Shown: positions 6,583 to 14,747 of the stretch, in pieces
How the letters are laid out: every line of letters starts with the position of its first letter
Position numbering within the stretch: position 1 is the stretch's first letter
Assembly: GCA_018714575.1 (NCBI GenBank)
Contig: DVNF01000131.1
Coordinates: 1 to 16,580, forward strand
Direction of reading: 5' to 3'
Source: Candidatus Stercoripulliclostridium merdigallinarum
GTDB taxonomy: Bacteria; Bacillota; Clostridia; Christensenellales; DTU072
Length of the DNA: 16,580 nucleotides
Program-made: the position numbers and the translations under genes
The notes under the pieces: model-generated
Told to the model about the DNA's origin: nothing
What the model saw: the letters and a program-made list of their open reading frames with translations, nothing else
The model's database searches: none

Positions 6583-8190
6583 ATGTCGAAAAAAATTATC
6601 AAGTACATCTTTGTAACCGGAGGCGTCGTTTCCGGCCTGGGAAAAGGCATCGTTATGGCGTCGCTGGGACGGCTGTTGAAAGCGCGCGGGTTAAAGATCG
6701 CCGCACAAAAATTGGACCCGTACATAAATATCGACCCCGGAACCATGAGCCCTTATCAGCACGGTGAAGTTTTCGTGACCGAGGACGGTGCCGAAACCGA
6801 CTTGGATTTGGGGCATTACGAAAGGTTTATCGATGAAAACCTGAATAAATATTCCAACCTGACTACGGGTAAGGTGTATTGGAACGTACTGAATAAAGAA
6901 CGCGAAGGAAAATACCTGGGACAGACCGTACAAACAATTCCGCATATCACCGGAGAAATAAAAGATTTCATCTATGCCGTGGGTCAAACTTCCGACGCGG
7001 ACATAGTAATGACTGAAATCGGCGGCACGATCGGCGACATCGAATCGCAACCGTTTATCGAGGCTATTCGCCAGGTCAGTCGTGAGCAAGGCAGAAGTAA
7101 TTGCCTGTTCATCCACGTGACTTTGGTGCCGTATATCGCAAGCTCCGGCGAACAAAAGACAAAGCCTTCCCAGCACTCCGTCAAGGAATTGCGCAGCATG
7201 GGTATATCCCCCGATATAGTCGTCACCAGGTGCGATATGCCCTTGGACGAGGACACCAGGGCGAAGCTGGCGTTGTTCTGCGACGTAAAGCCCGATTGCG
7301 TTATCGAAAGCCTGACCGTAAAGAACATTTACGAAGCTCCGTTAATGTTCGAACGCATGAATATGTCGGGTGTGGTATGCCGAGAGTTAGGTTTATGGAC
7401 CCCGAAACCCGATTTAAGCGAATGGGCGGAAATGTGCTTCCGCCTGGAAAGGGCAAAGGACGAAGTCGAGATCGCAATGGTCGGAAAGTACGTCAAAATG
7501 CGTGACGCATACATGTCCGTAGCCGAAGCATTGCACCACGGCGGCATAGCCAACGACGTCAAAGTCAACATTCGTTGGGTCGAAGCCGAGGACGTTACTC
7601 CGCAGACCGTCGCAGGATTGTTAAAAGGTTGCAAAGGCATTTTGGTGCCCGGCGGTTTCGGCGACAGAGGTATCGAAGGAAAAATCACCGCGGCGCGTTA
7701 TGCCAGGGAAAACGATATCCCCTACCTGGGCATTTGCTTGGGCATGCAGACGGCAGTTATCGAATACGCCAGGGACGTTTTGGCATTCAACCGTGCGAAC
7801 TCTGCCGAATTCGACAACGACAGTCCCTACAAAGTCATCGACCTGATGCCCGATCAACGCGGAATAATTCCGAAAGGCGGCACGATGCGTTTGGGCGCCT
7901 ACCCTTGCAAACTCAAACCCGGCACAGCCTTGGCTGCCGCCTACGGCGAAGATCTGATCTACGAACGCCACCGTCACCGTTATGAATTCAACAATATCTA
8001 CCGCGCCGATTTTGAAAACTCCGGCATGACGATCGCAGGCACTTCGCCCGACGCCAGGTTGGTCGAAGCCATAGAAATTCCCGGTTTGAAGTTCTTTGTC
8101 GGCGTACAGTTCCACCCCGAATTCAAGAGCCGTCCCAACAAAGCGCACCCCCTGTTCCGCGAATTCATTAAAGCGGCAAAAGATATGTAA
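6583..8190 (+). CDS. pyrG: CTP synthase (glutamine-hydrolysing)
   Basis: Aminates UTP to CTP using ATP and ammonia released from glutamine. Full length, 535 residues. The N-terminal synthetase domain (1-270) has GGVVSGLGKG (13-22), QKLDPYINIDPGTMSP (42-57), GEVFVTEDGAETDLDLGHYE (61-80) and IGGTIGDIES (146-155). The class I amidotransferase domain has the oxyanion PGGFG (356-360), nucleophile C385 in GICLGMQ, and the H511/E513 pair in QFHPEF. AGGAGG (6568-6573) marks the start at 6583. It follows the ANTAR gene by 65 bases with no clear promoter and is probably co-transcribed with it. I see no G-run leader or hairpin of the Bacillus pyrG attenuation type. It ends in a strong terminator facing argD. 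Confidence 0.97.
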   Translation: MSKKIIKYIFVTGGVVSGLGKGIVMASLGRLLKARGLKIAAQKLDPYINIDPGTMSPYQHGEVFVTEDGAETDLDLGHYERFIDENLNKYSNLTTGKVYWNVLNKEREGKYLGQTVQTIPHITGEIKDFIYAVGQTSDADIVMTEIGGTIGDIESQPFIEAIRQVSREQGRSNCLFIHVTLVPYIASSGEQKTKPSQHSVKELRSMGISPDIVVTRCDMPLDEDTRAKLALFCDVKPDCVIESLTVKNIYEAPLMFERMNMSGVVCRELGLWTPKPDLSEWAEMCFRLERAKDEVEIAMVGKYVKMRDAYMSVAEALHHGGIANDVKVNIRWVEAEDVTPQTVAGLLKGCKGILVPGGFGDRGIEGKITAARYARENDIPYLGICLGMQTAVIEYARDVLAFNRANSAEFDNDSPYKVIDLMPDQRGIIPKGGTMRLGAYPCKLKPGTALAAAYGEDLIYERHRHRYEFNNIYRADFENSGMTIAGTSPDARLVEAIEIPGLKFFVGVQFHPEFKSRPNKAHPLFREFIKAAKDM

Positions 8191-8225
8191 TTTTTTAATT
8201 CATATACTGAATATTAAAACTAAAA

Positions 8226-8255
8226 TCCACCCGTATAAATCGGGTGGACTTTTTT
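8226..8255 (+). terminator. Terminator of pyrG, possibly bidirectional
   Basis: Perfect 8-bp stem TCCACCCG (8226-8233) with CGGGTGGA (8241-8248), seven-base loop, then C and six Ts (8250-8255). Four As precede the stem (8222-8225), so it may also stop transcripts of the convergent argD, whose stop codon lies 29 bases away. Confidence 0.9.
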
Positions 8256-8283
8256 CGATTTCAAATTTACTCTTTGTCGTTTA

Positions 8284-9480
8284 TTATAAAGCTTCGACGA
8301 CTTTTTTCAGCTCCGATACCATTTCGTCTATTTGCTCCTCGGTGATTATCAGCGGCGGAACGAAGCGCATGACTTTGTGTCCGGCTACGTTCAAAACGTA
8401 TCCGCGCTCTAACATCGTCTTATAAATTTTCGTGGCGATTTCTTCGTTTTCCATTTCCATACCGACAAACAAGCCTACTCCCCTGACGTCCTTTATATAG
8501 GGGGATACGATAGTCTTCAGCGCCGCTTTCAAGTGTTCGCCCTTTTTCGTAACGGCTTCCATGAATCCGGGTTCGCGGATCTTTTTGCAAACGGCGTATC
8601 CTACCGCACAGCACAAGGGATTGGCTCCGAAAGTAGTGCCGTGATCGCCGGGTTTATATGCCGCCGCCACTTCGTCGGTCGCCATGCACGCGGAGATCGG
8701 AACGCCCGAACCTATGCCTTTTGCGGCGGTGACTATGTCGGGCTTTATGCCGTAGCCCTCAAACGCCCAAAATGTTCCCGTTCTGCCGGCGCCGCTTTGC
8801 ACTTCGTCGAAAATCAACAGCTCGCCGTACTTTTCGGTCAGCTCCCTTGCCGCCTGTAAATACTCTTTCGTCGCGGGGACGACGCCGCTTTCGCCTTGGA
8901 TCGGCTCTACCAAAAATGCGGCGACCTCGGGATCCGCCAAAGCCGTTTCCAACGCGGCTATGTCGTTATAGGGAACGTAAACTCCGATACCTGCCGGCAA
9001 AGGCGAGAAAGGTTTGTTGTATTGTTCCTGACCCGTCGCGGTGACCGTCGCCAAGGTCCTGCCATGGAAAGAATGCAATGCGGAAACTATTTTATATCTT
9101 TTTTCTCCGCGAACGTAAAAATATTTTCTGGCAAGTTTTATCGCGCACTCGTTAGCTTCCGCGCCCGAATTGCCGAAAAACGCCTTGCCCAGATGCGTGC
9201 CTTTCAACAGCTGTTCCGCCATCAAGCCGCGCGGCTCGGAATAAAAGTAGTTGGACACAACCGCCACTTTATGAGCTTGCTCGGTGATCGCCGACGTAAA
9301 TATCGGGTGGTTGTACCCCAAAGCGTTTACGGCTATACCCGCCAGAAAATCCATATAGCGTTTGCCTTCCGAATCGGTCAGATAGCACCCTTCGCCGGAA
9401 ACGAACGCTATGTCTGCCGGAGCATAGGTATTCATAAAGTATTTTTGATCTCTGCTTTTTATTTTTTCAAATTCGGTCAT
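8284..9480 (-). CDS. argD: Acetylornithine aminotransferase (class III PLP transaminase)
   Basis: Transfers an amino group between glutamate and N-acetylglutamate semialdehyde in arginine synthesis; members can also act on ornithine or succinyl-diaminopimelate. The 398-residue protein has the family blocks GNSGAEANE (103-111), SFHGRT (137-142), EPIQGESG (192-199), DEVQSGAGRTG (225-235), and the PLP-binding lysine K254 in TAAKGIGSGVP. Translation starts at 9480, five bases after GGAGGT. It lies 38 bases downstream of the YfcC-family carrier on the same strand, implying co-transcription. No other arginine-biosynthesis gene is present, so ornithine or another omega-amino acid as the real substrate cannot be excluded. 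Confidence 0.9.
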   Translation of the reverse strand: MTEFEKIKSRDQKYFMNTYAPADIAFVSGEGCYLTDSEGKRYMDFLAGIAVNALGYNHPIFTSAITEQAHKVAVVSNYFYSEPRGLMAEQLLKGTHLGKAFFGNSGAEANECAIKLARKYFYVRGEKRYKIVSALHSFHGRTLATVTATGQEQYNKPFSPLPAGIGVYVPYNDIAALETALADPEVAAFLVEPIQGESGVVPATKEYLQAARELTEKYGELLIFDEVQSGAGRTGTFWAFEGYGIKPDIVTAAKGIGSGVPISACMATDEVAAAYKPGDHGTTFGANPLCCAVGYAVCKKIREPGFMEAVTKKGEHLKAALKTIVSPYIKDVRGVGLFVGMEMENEEIATKIYKTMLERGYVLNVAGHKVMRFVPPLIITEEQIDEMVSELKKVVEAL

Positions 9481-9518
9481 AACGAACCTCCGATTTTATT
9501 TAATTATTTGCTTCGCCG

Positions 9519-11054
9519 TTAAGCGAATATTACGTATTGCGACAGAGCCAACACTCCTATCGTTGCGGCAAACAACGTCAGATGAATTTTCAGGCTCCAT
9601 TTGAACCATGTTCCGTAGTCCACCGTCGTCAAGCCTAAAATCAGCAGCAACCCTGCGTTCGTAGGCAATATCACGTTGGAAAAACCGTCCGCGAATACGA
9701 ATGCCAGGACAGCTATCTGCGGATCGATAGATACCAGCGTGCATATATCGAATATCATCGGCATCAGCAGGAAAGCTTTTGCGGAACCCGATTGAATGAA
9801 CAGCTCGAACACGAATATTATCAGATATAATATCATCGTCGTTCCGAAGCCGCCCGAATCGCCGACAAGGTTGATGAAATGGAACAGAATGGTATCTATG
9901 ATGTCCCCTTCTTCGACTATGTAGCGCACTCCGCCCGCAATCAATATCATAATCACCGCGGGCAATAAAGTCAACGCTCCTTTGCCAAGTTCTTTAAACA
10001 GCGCTTTGCCTTTCAGCCCGCACATTACCGAAGCGCCTACTCCGGCTATCACATAAATGGCTAGAATGATATACATCATGTAATCGGCAAGCGCCTGAAT
10101 GACTATAGACGAGATCGCCACTCCCACCACTATCAACATCCATACGCCGAACCATACCAAAGCTTTGTTTTTGCCTTTGTCCTCCGTAAAATCGTCTATA
10201 CGGAAATTAAAGTCCTGTTTGCGTTTCAAATCGGCTTTGTAAACGGGAGATTTTTCGGGGTGGCGTTCGATTTTTTTTGCGTAAGGATATATAAACGCCA
10301 TTAAAATGATATACGCCAACGCAAAAGTCAGCAACCTTGGAGCAATCCCCGAATACATCGGCAAGCCGCCTATCGTTTGCGCCACTCCGACGGTAAACGG
10401 ATTTATCACTCCTGCGGAGAATCCGAAACAGGCGGCAATTACCGAAATCGACAGTCCTACCAACGCGTCCCAGCCCATTGCATAGGACAACATGACTACG
10501 ACGGGAACCAACGGGATCATTTCCTCGAACATCCCGGCGCTGCTGCCCAAAAACATGAACGCAAAGGACAACATGAACATCAACAGATATTTTCTGTGCC
10601 CTAGTTTATGGTTTAAATATTCCACCATGTACACCATGATGCCGGTCGCGTCCATGGCGGTAAACACGGCGCCTATAATAAACAGCAATATTATTATCGC
10701 CCAAACCGTCATAAAGCCTTCCGACGTCGGCGACAAGATCATCACGGGCGCCAAAATGACCTGCCACCATGCAATGCCGTCCAAGGTGGGGTCTGCGACG
10801 TAAGTTCCCGGGATAATCGAACCTTCGGGATCCCTTTGATATGTACCTTTTTCCAATACGAAAGTCAAAACGTAGGCGGTGATAAACAGCGCCAACACTA
10901 CTATGACTCCGATCACCACGGCGCGTTTGGAAATGTTTATCGAACGAGCGGGTTTGAAGGGATCAGGCATAGACTCCTGCGACATTTCCTGCCTCTTCTC
11001 CCACAAGTTTTTGCTGATTTTGCGCTTTAAATGCTCTATCCCGGCATTTGCCAT
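9519..11054 (-). CDS. YfcC-family (DcuC/ArcD-like) membrane carrier
   Basis: 511-residue polytopic inner-membrane protein of the ion-transporter superfamily that includes C4-dicarboxylate and arginine/ornithine carriers. After a roughly 40-residue charged cytosolic N-terminus there are about a dozen hydrophobic segments (first near 44-67). Family-like stretches include GSSAGMFEEMIPLVPVVVML in the first half, FVFELFIQSGSAKAFLLMP in the second, and near the C-terminus FADGFSNVILPTNAGLLLIL followed by YGTWFKWSLK. A charged cytosolic loop lies near residues 265-300. The start at 11054 is preceded by GGAGGGGA. Adjacency to argD makes an amino acid such as ornithine or arginine a reasonable substrate guess (inference). 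Two overlapping TATAAT-like -10 boxes (11105-11110 and 11113-11118, minus strand) lie just upstream but lack a good -35, so it may instead be read from the hydrolase operon. Confidence 0.85.
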   Translation of the reverse strand: MANAGIEHLKRKISKNLWEKRQEMSQESMPDPFKPARSINISKRAVVIGVIVVLALFITAYVLTFVLEKGTYQRDPEGSIIPGTYVADPTLDGIAWWQVILAPVMILSPTSEGFMTVWAIIILLFIIGAVFTAMDATGIMVYMVEYLNHKLGHRKYLLMFMLSFAFMFLGSSAGMFEEMIPLVPVVVMLSYAMGWDALVGLSISVIAACFGFSAGVINPFTVGVAQTIGGLPMYSGIAPRLLTFALAYIILMAFIYPYAKKIERHPEKSPVYKADLKRKQDFNFRIDDFTEDKGKNKALVWFGVWMLIVVGVAISSIVIQALADYMMYIILAIYVIAGVGASVMCGLKGKALFKELGKGALTLLPAVIMILIAGGVRYIVEEGDIIDTILFHFINLVGDSGGFGTTMILYLIIFVFELFIQSGSAKAFLLMPMIFDICTLVSIDPQIAVLAFVFADGFSNVILPTNAGLLLILGLTTVDYGTWFKWSLKIHLTLFAATIGVLALSQYVIFA

Positions 11055-11113
11055 AAGCTCCCCTCCGAAAAGCCGATGTAAATTACCTTTTTAATTCAGA
11101 ATTAATTATAACA

Positions 11114-12043
11114 TTATACCGATTTTAATTGTTTCGATCGGTCATACCGTTCCAAAATATCGACTACCGCGCTTTCGAAGCGTTCCGGATAGACGCACAG
11201 CGAACGAGCATGCAACGAATCATCGAAGAACACCGTTTCGGCGTCGGGTCGGACGCCTTTCAGAATCAAAGCGTTTTCGAAAGCCACGACTTGGTCGGCG
11301 CGCGAATGCAGGATCAGAAGAGGACAACGAGTTTTTGTCAAAGCCTCGGCTGCGTCGCATTCCTTTGGCGAAAATCCGTAAAACGCCTTCGTCACCATGC
11401 CGATCAACGCTACTCCAAGCTTCCTGAAGGTTTTGTTTTTCAAAAACCCGGATAACAAACCTTCGAAGTTTGCGTACCCGCAATATTCTATCAGGAATCC
11501 CAAATCGGGAATTTCCGGAGCAAGCAACATCGCCGTTGCCGCGCCCATGCTTTCCCCGAAAAGACCGGCGATCTTTACGTCCGGGCGCAAAGTTTTCAGG
11601 TTATTTATCGCATCCGCAGCGTCGATCTTTTCCTTCGCGCCAAAAGTTATATACTTGCCGCCGGAGCTTCCGGAATACCTGTGGTCGGGCAAAAAAGCGT
11701 TGTATCCCAGCTTCTTGAACAGCTCCATATACTTTAATTGGGAAATGTGCGAAGCGTTATGACCGTGCAAACAGACCACCGTTTCAGCAAATCCGAAATC
11801 GTAAAAATAACCCTTCAACCGATATCCGAAGCGGGATTCTGTCCATACGGGAACATACTCTTCCTTTAACCATTCGTCCGAAAACTTCTTTACATCTTTC
11901 TCGTGAACGATCAAGTCCTCGTCGGAGCGTTTTTCGGGTTTTAAATAGGATCTCACCAATAAAAACAACGTGACGAAAGCTCCGATCAAAACGGCTGCCA
12001 ACACGCAACAAATTACGATCAAAGCTATATATCCTGAGGGCAT
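11114..12043 (-). CDS. Membrane-anchored alpha/beta hydrolase (serine hydrolase)
   Basis: 309 residues. One N-terminal transmembrane segment (about 6-30) is followed by a short basic linker and an alpha/beta hydrolase domain. Catalytic features: the oxyanion strand VVCLHGHN (89-96), nucleophile S165 in GESMG (163-167), acid D250 in HSRADQVV and H279 in DSLHARS. This matches small hydrolases of the YqkD type, whose substrates are generally unknown. The start is taken as the ATG at 12043, seven bases after the stop of the upstream regulator. An upstream in-frame TTG at 12070 would overlap that gene. No strong ribosome-binding site is visible, so translation is probably coupled to the regulator gene. 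The arrangement suggests the hydrolase and regulator act in the same process. Confidence 0.82.
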   Translation of the reverse strand: MPSGYIALIVICCVLAAVLIGAFVTLFLLVRSYLKPEKRSDEDLIVHEKDVKKFSDEWLKEEYVPVWTESRFGYRLKGYFYDFGFAETVVCLHGHNASHISQLKYMELFKKLGYNAFLPDHRYSGSSGGKYITFGAKEKIDAADAINNLKTLRPDVKIAGLFGESMGAATAMLLAPEIPDLGFLIEYCGYANFEGLLSGFLKNKTFRKLGVALIGMVTKAFYGFSPKECDAAEALTKTRCPLLILHSRADQVVAFENALILKGVRPDAETVFFDDSLHARSLCVYPERFESAVVDILERYDRSKQLKSV

Positions 12044-12050
12044 AGACAGT

Positions 12051-12746
12051 CTATTTTGCCATATCGGCAAGCTCTTTCAGCTTGTCGACGTCGTGAATGA
12101 CTATTTCGTCCTTACGGTATGAAATAATGCCGTCGTTTTTCATGTTTATCATTTCCCTGGACATGGACGGACGGGACACGTTCAAATACTCCGCCATTTC
12201 GTTACGGTTGAATCCCAAGTGAATGGTCGGAGTGCCTTGTTGCAGGTATTTGTCGTAGAAAAGTTTGGATATCTTGCCGCGCATGCTCTTTATCTTCAGG
12301 TATTTTTGATCGATATTCATTAAATCGATACGGTTAGCAAGGCAGGAAAGCATGTTTTCCAACAGCTTTTGATGGTGGGGACAGTTATTCGAACACTGTT
12401 TGACTATCGAAGGAATCGAAACGTACAATACCGTAGAATCCTCTGCCAGAACTACGGAAGTGGAAAATACTTTTTCATCGGTATATCCTTCGACTTCGCC
12501 GAACATATCGCCTACCGTCAATTCGCCGCAATTTACCAGGCTGCCGTCGGGTTTGCGCAGAAATTTTACGGCGCTCCCTTCCAAAATAATGCCTATTTCC
12601 TGTACCGGCGCTCCCTCCTCGGCTACGACTCTGCCGCGCGAATATTTGTTTATATGTCCGTGTAAGCAATCAAACATTTTGTTGATTTCTTTGTCGTCAA
12701 AATCGAAAAATAACTTATTTTTCTTTAAAATCCTGAAAATATTCAT
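12051..12746 (-). CDS. Crp/Fnr-family transcriptional regulator
   Basis: 231 residues. A cyclic-nucleotide-binding-like beta barrel (about 5-115, with EEGAPVQEIGIILEG and GDMFGEVEG) is followed by a dimerisation helix (about 125-155) and a winged helix-turn-helix (about 178-215, with RNEMAEYLNVSRPSMSREM as the HTH core). There is no canonical cAMP pocket of the RxS type, so the ligand is probably not cAMP. Two cysteines and histidines at C118, C122, H124 and H125 (CSNNCPHH) could bind a metal or sense redox state, but this is speculative. The start at 12746 follows AGGAG. It heads an operon with the serine hydrolase, and a 5-4-5 palindrome in its own leader is a candidate autoregulatory site. 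Confidence 0.9.
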   Translation of the reverse strand: MNIFRILKKNKLFFDFDDKEINKMFDCLHGHINKYSRGRVVAEEGAPVQEIGIILEGSAVKFLRKPDGSLVNCGELTVGDMFGEVEGYTDEKVFSTSVVLAEDSTVLYVSIPSIVKQCSNNCPHHQKLLENMLSCLANRIDLMNIDQKYLKIKSMRGKISKLFYDKYLQQGTPTIHLGFNRNEMAEYLNVSRPSMSREMINMKNDGIISYRKDEIVIHDVDKLKELADMAK

Positions 12747-12775
12747 TTTCTACTCCTTTTCCCTACAAAAATTTT

Positions 12776-12789
12776 GTTGCTATGGCAAC
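12776..12789. promoter_or_regulatory. Palindrome GTTGC-N4-GCAAC in the Crp/Fnr gene leader (candidate operator)
   Basis: A perfect dyad with five-base arms and a four-base centre, the same geometry as Crp/Fnr-family sites such as TTGAT-N4-ATCAA. It lies just downstream of the -10 box of the regulator gene (12803-12808), where a bound dimer would repress. It could alternatively be a short RNA hairpin; the run of Ts beyond it is not adjacent enough for a terminator. Confidence 0.4.
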
Positions 12790-12802
12790 GGATTCCTTTT
12801 CG

Positions 12803-12831
12803 ATTATACAATAAAATAACGCCATTTGCAA
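12803..12831 (-). promoter_or_regulatory. Promoter of the Crp/Fnr regulator operon
   Basis: On the minus strand TTGCAA (12826-12831), 17 bases, a perfect TATAAT (12803-12808). Its -35 box overlaps by two bases the -35 of the divergent promoter at 12830-12858, so the two promoters probably compete for polymerase. Confidence 0.65.
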
Positions 12832-12858
12832 GACATATCGGGAAATTTGTGATATAGT
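12830..12858 (+). promoter_or_regulatory. Promoter of the 233-residue protein / AEC operon
   Basis: AAGACA (12830-12835), 17 bases, TATAGT (12853-12858), with the ribosome-binding site GGGAGGG at 12879-12885. The -35 is weaker than others in the window, which would suit control by an activator or by the divergent regulator (inference). Confidence 0.45.
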
Positions 12859-12889
12859 ATATATAGCTAGTAAAATTCGGGAGGGTAAA

Positions 12890-13591
12890 ATGCAGATAAC
12901 CGATAAATTCGATCAATGTATCAAGGCGATATGCGACTCTAAATTGATTATCGTAGACAGAGCCTTTTCCAATTTATTGCGTACTTTGGTAATAACGCCC
13001 GAATATTTGCACGTGGTCAGGGAAGCCGCAAGCACGACTTCGTTTTCTTCCGAAATGCAAAAATGCACCGAAACGGGAGAATTCGTCCTGCCGAAATCAA
13101 ATAAAAGCGCCGTAGCTTTGACTGTGGGCTTATTGTTGGAATTCGATAAAAGGAAAATTTCCGTCACGGACTTCGTTACCAAATACTTCCCCGACTCCAC
13201 CTCTAACGGCTGTTTCCAAAAGTTCATAGAAACCGTAATAAAGCCTTTCGCGCGCGCATTCCGTTCTTTACTGAACGGCGAAAACGCCATAGTCGGAGAA
13301 CGTGACGAAATTACCCCTTCGGTAATTCCCGAACCCGAAAAAGAGGAAGTCGAAACTTGGTTAAAAACTCTGCTGACAGAAGTCTACGCGACCGATCGGC
13401 TGGACGAGGATTCCAGGCGCGATCTGACCGACATGATAAAGGGAACTCTGTACGTTTTGGAATTCGACAATCCCATTCTGATGAAAGTCGCTTTTATGGG
13501 TCTTTCATACGCTTTGGGATACTATAATATGGGTTACAGGGAACTAAACGCAGTAAAAGAAATCTTAGTCACTTACGGGATAATGGAATAA
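12890..13591 (+). CDS. Unrecognised soluble protein coupled to an AEC transporter
   Basis: 233 residues; I do not recognise the family. No signal peptide, transmembrane segment or Cys/His cluster is visible. It looks mostly helical and appears to have two halves: residues 1-130 (with an FFLEFDKRK-like hydrophobic core around 85-110) and 150-233, joined by an acidic, proline-containing linker (about 135-152, VIPEPEKEEVE). The ATG at 12890 follows GGGAGGG at good spacing. The stop overlaps the start of the next gene by one base (TAATG), so translation of the transporter is coupled to it, and a role in the regulation, assembly or substrate handling of that transporter is a natural guess. Codon use resembles its neighbours, so this is a real gene and not an imported fragment. 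Confidence 0.75.
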   Translation: MQITDKFDQCIKAICDSKLIIVDRAFSNLLRTLVITPEYLHVVREAASTTSFSSEMQKCTETGEFVLPKSNKSAVALTVGLLLEFDKRKISVTDFVTKYFPDSTSNGCFQKFIETVIKPFARAFRSLLNGENAIVGERDEITPSVIPEPEKEEVETWLKTLLTEVYATDRLDEDSRRDLTDMIKGTLYVLEFDNPILMKVAFMGLSYALGYYNMGYRELNAVKEILVTYGIME

Positions 13592-14580
13592 TGGGCGATC
13601 TGTTTTTGACGGGTGCGATATCCGTCGGAATGCTTTTATTGATGGCTGTACCGGGGTTCATCCTCGGCAAAATGCGTTCGGTAAATACCGAAAGCGCAGT
13701 CAAATTTTTGTCGGTAATGTTGTTGTATATCCTGCAACCTTTCGTTACCTTCGATTCCTTTTTGAACACCGCATACGATCCCGAAGTCTTGATCAATATA
13801 GTCATCGTGTTCGTGTTTACCTGCGTTACGATAGGCGCGGTCTTGGCTGTCGGATCGTTTGCAATGCGCTTTACCAAATTCGGAAAGGACGTCGGAGGCG
13901 TTATCGCTTACGGCGGAGCCTTCGGCAACGTCGGGTATATGTGCATCCCCTTTTTACAGTTGATGGCTCCCGGCGATTACGTCATTATTTTATACGCTAC
14001 CGTTTCGGTAGTCGCGTTTAATCTGATGGCTTGGACGGTCGGAAATTTCGCTTTGACGGGCGATAAACGGCATATCAGCCTGAAACGCGCGTTGCTAAAT
14101 CCCCCCACGCTTTCTTTTATATTGGCTTTACCGTTGTTTTTATTGAATTTGAACTTTATAAAAGCCGAAGGGCTGACGGGTGCGGCTTTAAAAGTAGTTT
14201 CCGGTATTCAGGAAGTTATCGGGCTGTTTTCCGATATGGTAGGACCGTTGGCAATGGTGTTGTTGGGCTTAAAACTAGCCGATATCCGCTTTGGCGAGTT
14301 GTTCGCGGACGGCAGGGTTTATATTGCCACGGGAATAAAGCTGATTTTCTTTCCGCTGTTCGGAGTGGCGTTGACTGCTTTGATGTCGCTGTTCATGAAC
14401 GTGGAATCAATCAGCCTGAACCTGATAGCTATGTCGGCAATGCCTTGCGCCCAAAACGTCATTATGTTTTCCACGCTGTACGACAAAGATTCGGCGCTTG
14501 CCGCAAAAGAAGTCACCGTTTCGACGTTGCTGTCCATCGTAACCATTCCGGTAATGTTACTGTTCTTGTCGGTGCTATAA
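13591..14580 (+). CDS. AEC (auxin efflux carrier) family transporter
   Basis: 329-residue inner-membrane protein with about ten hydrophobic segments in two five-helix halves. Family-like stretches are VIAYGGAFGNVGYMCIPF (around residues 104-121) early in the protein, LLNPPTLSFILALPLF (168-183) at the start of the second half, and GPLAMVLLGLKLAD (217-230). Bacterial AEC carriers move malate, malonate or other organic anions and some amino-acid derivatives; the substrate cannot be read from sequence. Translation starts at 13591, inside the stop codon of the preceding gene, so the two are strictly coupled. A terminator follows at 14654. Confidence 0.88.
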   Translation: MGDLFLTGAISVGMLLLMAVPGFILGKMRSVNTESAVKFLSVMLLYILQPFVTFDSFLNTAYDPEVLINIVIVFVFTCVTIGAVLAVGSFAMRFTKFGKDVGGVIAYGGAFGNVGYMCIPFLQLMAPGDYVIILYATVSVVAFNLMAWTVGNFALTGDKRHISLKRALLNPPTLSFILALPLFLLNLNFIKAEGLTGAALKVVSGIQEVIGLFSDMVGPLAMVLLGLKLADIRFGELFADGRVYIATGIKLIFFPLFGVALTALMSLFMNVESISLNLIAMSAMPCAQNVIMFSTLYDKDSALAAKEVTVSTLLSIVTIPVMLLFLSVL

Positions 14581-14653
14581 TCGCAAAGCGGCTCCTGGCG
14601 GTTCGAAAGCCACATTTTTCCGCGCATGAAAGGAAGTGTTAAATTAAATAACA

Positions 14654-14682
14654 AGCGCCCCTATCGGGACGCTTTTATTTTT
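14654..14682 (+). terminator. Terminator of the AEC operon
   Basis: Stem AGCGcCCC (14654-14661) with GGGaCGCT (14666-14673), one C-A mismatch and a four-base loop, followed by TTTATTTTT. The mirrored minus-strand version has a poorer T-run, so it would act only weakly for the convergent gene. Confidence 0.75.
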
Positions 14683-14747
14683 ACTAAAGCTTCGGCTACG
14701 GCTACGCCGCAATCCGAATAATTTATTTTCTGCCGATTATCGACCGA

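Noticed and set aside
12044..12070. TTG start giving the serine hydrolase nine extra residues.
   Set aside because: It would overlap the regulator gene, and the added residues precede the TM segment without a ribosome-binding site; the ATG at 12043 fits coupling after the stop.
14685..14712. CGGCTACGGCTACGCCG stretch considered as a terminator for the signal-peptidase-like gene.
   Set aside because: It can fold in several short ways but has no U-run on the minus strand.
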